Positions 45,944 to 55,274 of a stretch of 64,000 nt of DNA are shown here, piece after piece. The translations under genes were made by a program, and so were the position numbers. The stretch spans positions 310,001 through 374,000 of the forward strand of contig CP058732.1 in the NCBI GenBank assembly GCA_013414795.1, written 5' to 3'. This DNA is from Candidatus Kapaibacterium sp. GTDB taxonomy: Bacteria > Bacteroidota > Ignavibacteria > Kapaibacteriales > UBA2268. Numbering within the stretch: position 1 is the first letter of the stretch; every line of letters starts with the position of its first letter. The notes beneath the pieces were generated by a model, which was not told where the DNA came from, did no database searches, and was given only the letters and a program-made list of their open reading frames with translations.

Positions 45944-46669
45944 ATGTTGATGTTCTTGGGTCTGTTGGTAATGTTTTCATTTAGTAGAATCGAAGCCCAA
46001 GACATCGCCGAAAGAAGTCTTTCCACACACGGAAAAGATACCGCTTTGATTTATGTTCGAGGCAAAATTGATTTTGCATTGTCGAATTTAAATTTTTCTG
46101 CACAATTCGAAGCAAAAATTGTTGGCGAGGACTCTGCGGTTATGTCTTTTTATGGTCCAATGGGAGTTCTTCTTGCAAAAGTCTTTGCCAACAAGGACTA
46201 CTTCCAATATTACGATGTTTTCAACAACTGGGCTGTTGTCGGAACACCAACCAGAGAAAAGATTTTCGAGGCGTCGCAAGTTCCTTTATCTTTTTTAGAC
46301 TTCATACGATTATTCAAAGGACAAATTCTATATCCACTTGATTCGTTGAAGAATAGCAAACAAGAAGGCGAAAGAAGACTGTTCTCATACGTGGGAAACA
46401 ATTATGTCGACTTCTTTTTGGTTGACAATGACGGTAGACTTTTGCAATTTCAAAAGAAGAGCAAGGACGACAAGATTTTGTTGAACATAGTGTATCCAGA
46501 ATATTTCAATTCCGAAGGTGATGCTTTTCCCAAAAGATACATTATGCAAATCGAAGAGAGGAAAGGAAATGTTAGCCTCGTGATAGACAAGATTGAATAC
46601 ACATTCGACACATCGAAGCCATTTTCGTTTTATATACCAAAATCTGTCGAAATTTTCGAATTTTACTGA
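45944..46669 (+). CDS. DUF4292-like (LolB-like) exported protein
   Basis: 241 residues from the first in-frame ATG at 45944; the longer frame from 45887 starts with TTG. A signal-like N-terminus (MLMFLGLLVMFSFSRIEAQ) precedes a beta-rich domain (YVRGKIDFALSNLNFSAQFE, SFYGPMGVLLAKVFANKDYF, YPEYFNSEGDAFPKRYIMQI). This is the pattern of the DUF4292/LolB-like half-barrel of Bacteroidota. No lipobox Cys is evident. Position before lptD suggests an envelope role. Confidence 0.7.
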   Translation: MLMFLGLLVMFSFSRIEAQDIAERSLSTHGKDTALIYVRGKIDFALSNLNFSAQFEAKIVGEDSAVMSFYGPMGVLLAKVFANKDYFQYYDVFNNWAVVGTPTREKIFEASQVPLSFLDFIRLFKGQILYPLDSLKNSKQEGERRLFSYVGNNYVDFFLVDNDGRLLQFQKKSKDDKILLNIVYPEYFNSEGDAFPKRYIMQIEERKGNVSLVIDKIEYTFDTSKPFSFYIPKSVEIFEFY

Positions 46670-46735
46670 AACTTTTTAGTGGTTTTTGCATAATAAACAA
46701 ATAGTTTGGCGAATAGATATTGATTTGGCTCTGGA

Positions 46736-49432
46736 ATGAAAAGTTTGGTTTGCTTTATTTTGCTTTGCTGTAATGTATTGGTTGCTTTTGCAAATTTGGA
46801 TGCAGTTGTTACTGTGAAAGGGAAGGAATATGACAATTTCTACTCTTTCAAACCCCAACAAGAAGCACCTAAAAAGAAATTGCAAATAAAAGAAACGGGA
46901 AAAGATACACTTCAACCTCAACAAGTCGAACCACTTGAAAGACAAATTCAAAAGACTCCAGATACAATCGAAACCAAAAAAACTGAATTGAAGTCCCCCG
47001 ACACCACAGAAGTTAAAACAACAATCGACGATATCATAAAGTTCAAAGCACAAGATTCAATACAATTGAATGTCAAAGAGAAGCATCTTTATATGCGTGG
47101 CAAAGCAGTTGTCGAATACAAAACCCAAAAACTCGAGTCGGAGATAATTGAATTCTTTTTCGACCAATCTTTGTTAAAAGCACAAGGAACGAAAACCGCA
47201 GAGGGGAAATCTTTTGGCTTTCCTGCGTTCACCGACAACAAAGAAGTCTATTATGGTGAACGCATTCTTTACAATTTTAGAACTAAACAAGGGACTATCT
47301 CTTTGGGCGAAACACAGATGGGCGAAGGATACTACTTTGGTGATAAAATCAAAAGAGAGAACGAAATCGAATTCTTTGTTCAAAATGGTTGTTATACAAC
47401 TTGCAACGCACCCCACCCACACTACTACTTTGGTTCACCAAAGATGAAGATTGTGGCTGGCGAAAGCGTTTACCTCGACCCATTGATATTTTACGTAGAA
47501 GATTTGCCCATTTTCGTCCTTCCGATTGGTCTGTATTTCCCAAATCGTAGTGGACGACAGTCGGGTTTGATTGTTCCTTCGTTCTTCTTTTCTCAAAAGC
47601 GTGGGGTAACAATCCAAAACTTGGGCTTATACCTTGCTTTAAGTGATTATTACGATACACGCTTTTCATTAGATTTTTACACGAAAGGTGGTTTCCTTGC
47701 GAAAAACTACACACAATGGAAATATCGCAATAGTTTGGCTGGGAATTTCGAACTTTCTTACGGGCGAGTTCGCTTCTCTGTTGATGAGCCATACCAAAAA
47801 ACTTGGTCTTTCAGTTTGCAACACAATCACAAGATAAATCCCTTTGAAAACTTCACTGCCGACTTGCGGTTCTATTCCCAAGATTTCTTTCGAAACACCT
47901 CGATTGATATTTTCACACGACAGCAACAAGATTTGACTTCCAACGCTTCATATTCAAGAACATTCGAGAATGGTTCAAACCTTTCGCTTTCCTATTCACG
48001 TTCTCAAAATATTCTCACAACAGCATACACAGAAACGCCATCGTTAAGTTTTACCATTCCACAGATGAACCCATTTCGTTCACTTGCCCCAAACAATGAC
48101 TTCTTGCGTAGCGTTTCTTTCCAATACTCATTGCGTGCCTTTCAGACAAGAATAAAGCGAGAGCAAGATTCCTCCTTCGTTTTTGATTTCTCCACAAAAA
48201 TTACTCATTCACCTTCGCTTTCGTTCCAACTTCCGAAAATTTCGTACTTCACTTTTACGCCTTTCTTCTCTTTTTCATTTAACAACTACTTCCGAAGAGT
48301 TACCAAATCGGTAAACCCGACAGATTCTTCAATTTTTGAACAAATTGACAAAGGCTTTTTTACAGAGTATAATTACTCTTTTGGGATTAGTTCTTCAACC
48401 AAATTGTATGGTATTGCAAAACCAAACATATTTGGCGTGAAAATGTTTCGACACACAGTTTCCCCAAGCATTCAATATTCCTATACCCCAAATCTTTCCG
48501 ACCCGAAGTTTGGTTTTTACGGAAAATACTTTGATTTAAAATCACAAAGGGAAGTTGTTTACTCTCGATTTGAAAAAGATGGAGGTGGGCTTGCCTCCCG
48601 CTCGCTCTATCAGTTGCTTTCGTACAGCATTCAAAACAACTTTTCGGTGAAATACAATCCTTTGGATACTGGCGAAGATAAAACTATCGACTTGTTGAAT
48701 GTGAACATTTCGGGCAATTACAATTTCGCTGCTGATTCCTTGCGGTTTTCCGATATTGCTGTTTCAATTTATACTACTACTATACCATCGTTAAATGTTA
48801 ATTCTTCGATGGGCTTCACGCTATACGACCAAGAGCCCTATCTTGACCAGCAAGGTAATCCAACAAACACATACCACAAAGTCAATCGTTTTTTGATTAA
48901 TTCTGGCAAAGGTTTGCTTCGCCTGACCTATTTCACACTGTCTTTTGGAACCAGAATAGGTGGTGGGCAAATTCCGATGCTATCGGACAAAGAAGGGAAA
49001 CCTTCGGATTCTCTTTCACTTGGCGAAAGGTTTTCTTTGCGAAGGAATTTGGAAGAAAAAGAATTCGATTTCTGGGGCGAAAACTCCGATGGCTATCAAC
49101 CTTTCAAAGCGATGTGGAGTTTATCTATTGATGTTAACTATAACTACCGCCGTGATTTAGTCAATCAAAAAAGCGAAACATTGAATTTAAGTTTAGATGG
49201 TTCATTGAAATTGACTCCAACTTGGAATATTTTCATTTCTACTCAATTCGATGCAATTAACAAGGAAATTATCTCTCCAGTTATTCGAATTAACAAAGAT
49301 TTGCATTGTTGGGATTTGTCTTTCACCTGGTACCCATACGGCACATTCACTGGCTTTTACTTCCGCTTTGGAATAAAATCCTCCGTGCTTCGAGATTTGA
49401 AAATTGAGAAGAGAAGTTCGCCTTTGTATTAA
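46736..49432 (+). CDS. lptD: LPS-assembly protein LptD-like outer-membrane barrel
   Basis: 898 residues. After the signal peptide (MKSLVCFILLCCNVLVAFA) and a Lys/Thr/Pro-rich stretch there is an LptA/OstA-like beta-jellyroll (about 100-250; LYMRGKAVVEYKTQKLESE, GERILYNFRTKQGTIS). A conserved Cys pair region (NGCYTTCNAPHPHYYF) and LPIFVLPIGLYFPNRSGRQSGLIVP lead into a large barrel (about 290-890). LptD inserts lipopolysaccharide into the outer leaflet with LptE. LptC is encoded at 23 kb. No lptE-like gene is recognised next to it. Confidence 0.88.
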   Translation: MKSLVCFILLCCNVLVAFANLDAVVTVKGKEYDNFYSFKPQQEAPKKKLQIKETGKDTLQPQQVEPLERQIQKTPDTIETKKTELKSPDTTEVKTTIDDIIKFKAQDSIQLNVKEKHLYMRGKAVVEYKTQKLESEIIEFFFDQSLLKAQGTKTAEGKSFGFPAFTDNKEVYYGERILYNFRTKQGTISLGETQMGEGYYFGDKIKRENEIEFFVQNGCYTTCNAPHPHYYFGSPKMKIVAGESVYLDPLIFYVEDLPIFVLPIGLYFPNRSGRQSGLIVPSFFFSQKRGVTIQNLGLYLALSDYYDTRFSLDFYTKGGFLAKNYTQWKYRNSLAGNFELSYGRVRFSVDEPYQKTWSFSLQHNHKINPFENFTADLRFYSQDFFRNTSIDIFTRQQQDLTSNASYSRTFENGSNLSLSYSRSQNILTTAYTETPSLSFTIPQMNPFRSLAPNNDFLRSVSFQYSLRAFQTRIKREQDSSFVFDFSTKITHSPSLSFQLPKISYFTFTPFFSFSFNNYFRRVTKSVNPTDSSIFEQIDKGFFTEYNYSFGISSSTKLYGIAKPNIFGVKMFRHTVSPSIQYSYTPNLSDPKFGFYGKYFDLKSQREVVYSRFEKDGGGLASRSLYQLLSYSIQNNFSVKYNPLDTGEDKTIDLLNVNISGNYNFAADSLRFSDIAVSIYTTTIPSLNVNSSMGFTLYDQEPYLDQQGNPTNTYHKVNRFLINSGKGLLRLTYFTLSFGTRIGGGQIPMLSDKEGKPSDSLSLGERFSLRRNLEEKEFDFWGENSDGYQPFKAMWSLSIDVNYNYRRDLVNQKSETLNLSLDGSLKLTPTWNIFISTQFDAINKEIISPVIRINKDLHCWDLSFTWYPYGTFTGFYFRFGIKSSVLRDLKIEKRSSPLY

Positions 49433-49516
49433 TTCTCTTTTCCAGTTGGAATTACTTGGTACTTTGCAATTATTTATACAATTTGTTAATTTTGAAAAGT
49501 ATTAATATTTATTGAT

Positions 49517-51337
49517 ATGAGAAAATTCATTTTTCTTTTTTCGATTTGTTTGGTTGCTTTTTTGATTTCCTGTGCAACAAGAGTAAAGGTGCAAAAACCA
49601 GTGGTCAAGTATATTCGGGAACAAAAATGCAGTCCAAACAAATGGTTTGGCATACCAATCGATACCAGTTCTGAATACAAAAAGGTTGCCGAAAGTTACT
49701 ACATTTTCGAGGCAGTCAAGGATATCAATTCACCTGCGGATGAGTGGTCGTTGACTTTTTTAGATGAAAAGTCTGCAATCTTAACTTACAATGACAACGA
49801 GCAACAATCTTCTGTTGTAGTTACATTTTTTAACGAAACAAGGGCAAGAATTACTTCGGGCTTAAGCATACCATTGGATGGTCATATCGGGAATTTTGCT
49901 ATCAAGGACAATGAAGCATATTTTGCTCGAAGTCCTATCCTTTCGAACAAGGATGAAATTACGGGCAATTCAGATTTATACACTGCACGCTTCAATAAAA
50001 ATGTGGTCGCAAACGTAAAACCTTTGCCAAATTGGATAAACACATACTATGGCTCTTGGGAATCCCATCCCTCAATATCCAGCGATGGAAATGTGCTTTT
50101 CTTCTCTTCCGACAGAATTCCCTACAAAGGTCCAGATATTTTCTTTACCATTAGACTACCCAATGGTGAATGGAGCCAGCCGATAAACTGCGGGGACTCA
50201 ATCAATACTGAATGCGACGAAATAACTCCTTTCGTTACCAAAGATGGAAAATACTTACTTTTCAGTTCAACTGGACACGAAAATGTTGGTGGCTACGATT
50301 TGTTTATCTCGAATATTTCCAATGAGTTTTGGAAAGAAGTAAAAAATTACACCGAAGGGAAAAATGTCGACTTTTCAAAATTTTTTAGCAAAGCAAAGAA
50401 TATGCGACCGCCAACAAATACAACTGCCGATGAAATTTATCCATCGACACCAACCGACCCAAACGACTTGTTGTATTACAGTTCCAATCAGTTCAGTTCG
50501 CAATCTGGTTTATATCGACGGGGAGGTTTCGATATATACTGTCGATACAAATTTACAAAGCCAAAGAAAGTTGCGGAAGTTAAAAAGCCAGAAAAAATTG
50601 GTTTTGAAATCAAAGAAGAAGTTGATGTTACTCCAAAAGTTGAATTCGACCCCAACTTCAAATTGTATGGTTATGTCTATTCGGCAGAAAGCAACTTACC
50701 AATAAAGGGAGCGAATGTTTACGTATATCAATTCGATACATTAACCCAGGAATTTCCAGATGTAACTAAAGTGCCTCCGATGTTTTCAACCAAAACGAAA
50801 GACAATGGATATTACGAGTTTTCTTTATTAAAAAATATCGAGTATCAACTTTTCGCAGAGGCTTCGAATTTCTTCTACGATATGAAAAGGATACGTTTGG
50901 AATTTACCGAGCCAGAGAAAGAAAAGCGTTTGGATTTTTATTTGCCATTGAAATTGACTTTGCGAATTAACTTCCCATTTGATGTGTACGACAATCCATA
51001 CAAATTTGTACTCGATACGAACGGGCTCGAAACAAATATTACTTGGGAGGAAGCCGTTAAAATGCTCGCAATGCACATTATCAACAACAGTATGTATATA
51101 AAAAAGATTGTACTTGTTGGACACACCGACGACGTCGGCACAGAGGAATATAACTTGCGTCTTGGAAAAAACAGAGTGGATTTCATCATCAAACAACTTG
51201 TAAAACTTGGAGTTTCGCCCGAGATACTCGAAGGACAGTCTGCGGGAGAAAGCCAGCCTTTACCCAGACGACCCGACGAAGATTTGACAACATATCGCAA
51301 GCGTTTGCGTCGTGTTGAAATTTTGAAAATTTACTGA
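49517..51337 (+). CDS. OmpA-family lipoprotein with PD40 beta-propeller and carboxypeptidase-regulatory domains
   Basis: 606 residues with a lipobox (FLISCAT). Domain order: WD40-like PD40 repeats (about 170-310; HPSISSDGNVLFFSSDR, TPFVTKDGKYLLFSSTG), a carboxypeptidase-regulatory beta-sandwich (about 380-470; GYVYSAESNLPIKGANVYVY), and a C-terminal OmpA peptidoglycan-binding domain (VLVGHTDDVGTEEYNLRLGKNR). The arrangement resembles PorE of the type IX secretion system, but without the N-terminal TPR. An outer-membrane-to-wall anchor is likely. PBP1A follows 7 bases later. Confidence 0.85.
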   Translation: MRKFIFLFSICLVAFLISCATRVKVQKPVVKYIREQKCSPNKWFGIPIDTSSEYKKVAESYYIFEAVKDINSPADEWSLTFLDEKSAILTYNDNEQQSSVVVTFFNETRARITSGLSIPLDGHIGNFAIKDNEAYFARSPILSNKDEITGNSDLYTARFNKNVVANVKPLPNWINTYYGSWESHPSISSDGNVLFFSSDRIPYKGPDIFFTIRLPNGEWSQPINCGDSINTECDEITPFVTKDGKYLLFSSTGHENVGGYDLFISNISNEFWKEVKNYTEGKNVDFSKFFSKAKNMRPPTNTTADEIYPSTPTDPNDLLYYSSNQFSSQSGLYRRGGFDIYCRYKFTKPKKVAEVKKPEKIGFEIKEEVDVTPKVEFDPNFKLYGYVYSAESNLPIKGANVYVYQFDTLTQEFPDVTKVPPMFSTKTKDNGYYEFSLLKNIEYQLFAEASNFFYDMKRIRLEFTEPEKEKRLDFYLPLKLTLRINFPFDVYDNPYKFVLDTNGLETNITWEEAVKMLAMHIINNSMYIKKIVLVGHTDDVGTEEYNLRLGKNRVDFIIKQLVKLGVSPEILEGQSAGESQPLPRRPDEDLTTYRKRLRRVEILKIY

Positions 51338-51344
51338 AAAGAAT

Positions 51345-53438
51345 ATGAAATGGAAATTAACACCTTTTAGGCTTTTGTTAATTTTGGTCATTGGAACTTT
51401 AATATTTTTGCTTTCCATTGCCATCTATGTCTACGACGTAGCCTCGAACAATTTGCCCTCTTTGGAACTTTTGGAAAATCCACCGCAAAATTATGCGACG
51501 CAAATATTTAGCAACGATGGCGTTCTTATTGATTATCTTTTCGTCGAGCGTCGGGTTCCGCTCCCGCTCGATAGCATTCCGAAGGATTTCATAAACGCTT
51601 TGTTGGCTACCGAAGATAGGAAATTCTTCGACCATTGGGGAATTCATTTAGGAAGAGTTTTTCGTGCTATCGTTAAAAACTTGTTCTCGATGCGGGTGAA
51701 AGAAGGTGGTTCGACGATTACTATGCAACTTGCCCGAAATTTGTATTTCAATCAAGACCTGTCTTTAAAAAGAAAGATTCGGGAGGCTTTGACTTCGATA
51801 CAAATTGAAAAGCAATTCACCAAGGAAGAAATTCTCGAAATGTACATCAATACGGTTCCTTTTGGGCGAGGTGCCTATGGGCTTTCTGTTGCTTCGAAAA
51901 TCTATTTCGATAAGTCCCCAATGGAGTTGACTACTTCGGAGTGTGCGTTTCTTGTGGGAATATTGAAAGCCCCAGAACACTACAATGCTATCGTCGATTA
52001 CGATAAGGGAATCGAAAGGAGAAATCTTGTCCTTCGCTTGATGTATGAACAAGGATATTTGAACAGTGCCCAATATCTTAAAGCATTGGAAGAGCCGATT
52101 CGGCTTGCAAGGGTACGAGTGAAGGACAAAAACCAATTTTTACTTGCTCCACATTTCGTTGATTATGTTCGTCGACAAGTTGTCGCAGACGAAAGATTGA
52201 AGGAGTATGATTTGTATCGTGATGGTCTGATAATCTACACAACGCTAAACGCAAAAATCCAACAATATGCAAAAGAGGCTATTGAAGAGCATTTGAGACA
52301 ATTGCAAGAAACTTTCAACAAGTCTTGGAATTGGAAAACTAAACAATCACTTTTGAACAAGTTGATTGATGAAGCAATTCAAAAGAACCCAGAATATATC
52401 AATGCGACAAACGATAGGAAAAGCCAAGTTGCAAACAAACTTCGCCAAGACAAACAATTTATCGATTCGATTAAGAACGCAGTTACAACTATCCAGGCTG
52501 GACTCGTGGTCATTGACGTGCAAACTGGGGAAATACTTGCAATGGTTGGGGCTTCGCCAAAATTTATCAACGAGAATCCCTATGCGAAACATTCTTTGAA
52601 CCACGCCACTCAAATCCGACGGCAACCTGGTTCTGCTTTCAAGCCTTTTGTTTACACTGCTGTTCTCGAAGATACTTTGACTCCTACCTCATTGATTGAA
52701 TGCGGTCCATATTCATACACCCTACCCGATGGTCAGGTGTGGACACCGCAAGGATTTGGCAATTGCGAACCTGGGGAAAAGGTAACTTTGATGGAGGCAC
52801 TTGCAAAATCGATTAACTCTGTAGCAGCAAGATTGATTACGCAATATACAACCCCATTGAAAGTTATTGAAATTGCACATAAAATGGGAATCGAATCGCC
52901 TCTGCAAAATGTACCCGCATTGTCGTTGGGCGCAGGCGGAGAGGTTACTCCGCTGGAAATGACGGTCGCATTTTCGACATTCGCCCGCGAAGGGTTACGA
53001 TTGAAACCCAAAGCAATTAAATACATTGAAGACAATCGAGGGAATTTGGTCGTCGATTACCAAAAAGTGTTTGAAATAAGTGACGCCATATCCCCAAGAA
53101 TTGCCCAAACAATGGTGAAGATGATGACCGGCGTGATAAATTTTGGAACTGGTTACGAAATTCGCAACTATCTTACCAATTGCGAAGCAGCGGGGAAAAC
53201 TGGCACGACAAACAATTTTGCCGACGCTTGGTTTATTGGCTTCACACCACAAATATGCGCCGGTGTTTGGATTGGTTTCGACGACCAGAGGATAAGTTTC
53301 ACTGGTGGATACGGCTATGCTGCAAAAGCCGCAGCGCCAATTTGGGGCCGCTTAATGGCAAAAATATACAACGACCCTACGCTTCCCTACAAGCAACGCA
53401 AATTCGGCTTCCTCGACAGTTTACAGGTTGTGCCGTAG
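51345..53438 (+). CDS. penicillin-binding protein 1A (bifunctional transglycosylase/transpeptidase)
   Basis: 697 residues. One N-terminal membrane helix (about 8-30) precedes a glycosyltransferase-51 domain (TEDRKFFDHWGIHLGR, GGSTITMQLARNLYF, NTVPFGRGAYG). The transpeptidase domain has SxxK in RQPGSAFKPF, SxN in AKSINSVAA and KTG in GKTGTTNNFADAWF. It polymerises and cross-links peptidoglycan. 7 bases after the PD40-OmpA gene, so probably co-transcribed. Confidence 0.93.
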   Translation: MKWKLTPFRLLLILVIGTLIFLLSIAIYVYDVASNNLPSLELLENPPQNYATQIFSNDGVLIDYLFVERRVPLPLDSIPKDFINALLATEDRKFFDHWGIHLGRVFRAIVKNLFSMRVKEGGSTITMQLARNLYFNQDLSLKRKIREALTSIQIEKQFTKEEILEMYINTVPFGRGAYGLSVASKIYFDKSPMELTTSECAFLVGILKAPEHYNAIVDYDKGIERRNLVLRLMYEQGYLNSAQYLKALEEPIRLARVRVKDKNQFLLAPHFVDYVRRQVVADERLKEYDLYRDGLIIYTTLNAKIQQYAKEAIEEHLRQLQETFNKSWNWKTKQSLLNKLIDEAIQKNPEYINATNDRKSQVANKLRQDKQFIDSIKNAVTTIQAGLVVIDVQTGEILAMVGASPKFINENPYAKHSLNHATQIRRQPGSAFKPFVYTAVLEDTLTPTSLIECGPYSYTLPDGQVWTPQGFGNCEPGEKVTLMEALAKSINSVAARLITQYTTPLKVIEIAHKMGIESPLQNVPALSLGAGGEVTPLEMTVAFSTFAREGLRLKPKAIKYIEDNRGNLVVDYQKVFEISDAISPRIAQTMVKMMTGVINFGTGYEIRNYLTNCEAAGKTGTTNNFADAWFIGFTPQICAGVWIGFDDQRISFTGGYGYAAKAAAPIWGRLMAKIYNDPTLPYKQRKFGFLDSLQVVP

Positions 53439-53803
53439 GAAAAGTTTTTCCTTTGATAGAAAAATAAGGCTCGGACAACATTTTAGTGTAATAAACTTTA
53501 AGCGTAAAGCAGAAAAATTATTAGTAAATGCCTTGTCTCAAAATGTTTTTGCTAAACACTAATCGATTGGTTTATGATAGAGAATTATCAAATAAAAGAG
53601 AATTAGAACAATCATTAGTTTTAGGGATAACAATTAATATTAATTGAAGTGAATATTAGTTTTCCAAACTGACCAATTTATTCACATTTGCATTTAGGAT
53701 TTGTTATCAATTCTTCATTCAATTTTTTGATTTATCATTTCGTTTGAAAATTAAAAGTTTTTTAAATTTGAAGTGTAAGTTCTACAGAGTAGAAGGAAAT
53801 AAA
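53439..53803. other. AT-rich non-coding region after PBP1A
   Basis: 365 bases without a supported gene. A small A/T hairpin (AGGAAAA/TTTTTCCT) lies just after the PBP1A stop. A perfect 16-base palindrome, CAATTAATATTAATTG, at 53631-53646 could be an operator or chance in AT-rich DNA. Confidence 0.4.
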
Positions 53804-54328
53804 ATGTTAAGTAACAAGACTTTTTCACTTCCTTTGAAAATGTCAACTATTCTATTTATGCTTTTTTTCGTTGCGAGTGTAAATCTTCCAGCACAGACCG
53901 ATTATATTGTAAGCGAGGGTCATATTGTGGGCGACTTTGAAGGTTGGGACGGAGAAACCCTTTTCGAAATGTCCGATGGTACTTTTTGGATACAAGCAGA
54001 GTATTCTTACATCTATTACTACGCATACAACCCTAAGGCAATTGTTTTCAAAAGGGGTCCCAACTATTATCTAAAAGTTGAACGCGTTCGTAAAATTCTC
54101 AAAGTTCTTCCTGTTGATAATGTGATAAAAAGTAGAATTGACGGCGACTTTAAAGGGTTTGAAGGCAATACTATTTATAAATTGACAAACGGAACTGTGT
54201 GGCAACAAACAGATGGCAAGTATCAATATAAGTATGCCTATTCACCGCGGGTTGTTATTTACAGGGTGGGATTTGGTTGGAAAATGTCTGTCGAAGGTAT
54301 CACAGTTTCTGTTGAACGACTCGAGTAA
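53804..54328 (+). CDS. small exported protein with two GDFxGxxGxT repeats
   Basis: 174 residues from the ATG at 53804, which follows AGAAGGAAAT and begins a signal peptide ending VNLPAQ. The mature protein is two copies of a unit of about 50 residues: HIVGDFEGWDGETLFEMSDG with IYYYAYNPKAIVF, and RIDGDFKGFEGNTIYKLTNG with YKYAYSPRVVIY. Similar single or double units occur in proteins of many phyla without a known function. The aromatic-rich YAYxPxV strand suggests a small SH3-like or beta-barrel fold (inference). Confidence 0.8.
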   Translation: MLSNKTFSLPLKMSTILFMLFFVASVNLPAQTDYIVSEGHIVGDFEGWDGETLFEMSDGTFWIQAEYSYIYYYAYNPKAIVFKRGPNYYLKVERVRKILKVLPVDNVIKSRIDGDFKGFEGNTIYKLTNGTVWQQTDGKYQYKYAYSPRVVIYRVGFGWKMSVEGITVSVERLE

Positions 54329-54596
54329 CTGTGGATAAATGGCTGTGCTGTGTTCTTCCTAATTGCTTTCCACCAATTTCTTGGCTCGGTCCACTGGGCT
54401 TTGGAGTTCATACTTATAACTCAAACAACCTGACGACTAATCAATTTTTGCAATTTTTGACTTATATGAAAAGAATTGAAAAAGATAATACAATTTTAAA
54501 TTTCCGTTTCCTGCTTTGTTATTTAAAAATTTAAAATTATTTTTACATTATTCTTTTTAGGGAAACTAATATTTTATACAATGTAGTGATTTGAAT

Positions 54597-55271
54597 ATGA
54601 AAAAATATTTGCATTTCACTGATGGTCGAAAATTGGAACTTTCCAATATTTACGCTGTTGCAAGCAATTATCGTAAGCATGCCGAAGAGATGGGGACTTC
54701 GATTCCCGAAGCACCAGTAATTTTCCTTAAACCTACGTCTGCTTTTGTCTCCAATGGTGGAACTATCCTTTTACCCAACTTTTCCAACGAAGTCCACCAC
54801 GAAGTGGAACTCGTTATTGTAATTGGTAAAGATGGCGTAAACATAAGCGAAAACGAAGCACGACATTTTATTGCTGGTTATGCAGTTGGAATTGATGTTA
54901 CCTTGCGGGATTTGCAAGCCAAAGCAAAAAAGGAAGGAAAACCCTGGGGAATTGCCAAAGGTTTCTATACCTCGGCACCAATTTCTGATGTTATCCCTGC
55001 GGAGCAATTCGACGGTGAAATTCCATACTTCGATTTGTTGTTGAAAGTTAACGATGAAATTCGTCAGAAGGCAAGTACAAAGTTAATGGAACGTTCGGTT
55101 GCACAACTTGTCTCCTTCATCTCCAAAGTGTTTTCCCTAAACGAAGGAGATTGCATTTTCACTGGTACTCCCGAAGGTGTTGGTAAAATTCTCCCAGGTG
55201 ATAAAATCTATGCAGAATTATCTGGCTATGTTTCCTTAACTTGCAATGTCGAAAAGTACGATTTAGGATAA
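54597..55271 (+). CDS. fumarylacetoacetate hydrolase (FAH) family protein
   Basis: 224 residues from the ATG at 54597. AVASNYRKHAEEMG, VIFLKPTSAFV, HHEVELVIVIGKDG (metal-binding Glu residues) and GYAVGIDVTLRDLQAKAKKEGKPW are FAH signatures, with IFTGTPEGVGKILPGD near the end. Family members are metal-dependent hydrolases, decarboxylases or oxaloacetate tautomerases acting on beta-diketo acids. The substrate is not readable. The next gene starts 3 bases later. Confidence 0.92.
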   Translation: MKKYLHFTDGRKLELSNIYAVASNYRKHAEEMGTSIPEAPVIFLKPTSAFVSNGGTILLPNFSNEVHHEVELVIVIGKDGVNISENEARHFIAGYAVGIDVTLRDLQAKAKKEGKPWGIAKGFYTSAPISDVIPAEQFDGEIPYFDLLLKVNDEIRQKASTKLMERSVAQLVSFISKVFSLNEGDCIFTGTPEGVGKILPGDKIYAELSGYVSLTCNVEKYDLG

Positions 55272-55274
55272 ATT

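Noticed and set aside
54331-54534. Short plus-strand frame of 67 residues after the two-repeat protein
   Set aside because: Composition is not protein-like, and it lacks a convincing ribosome site or any recognised motif; treated as non-coding.
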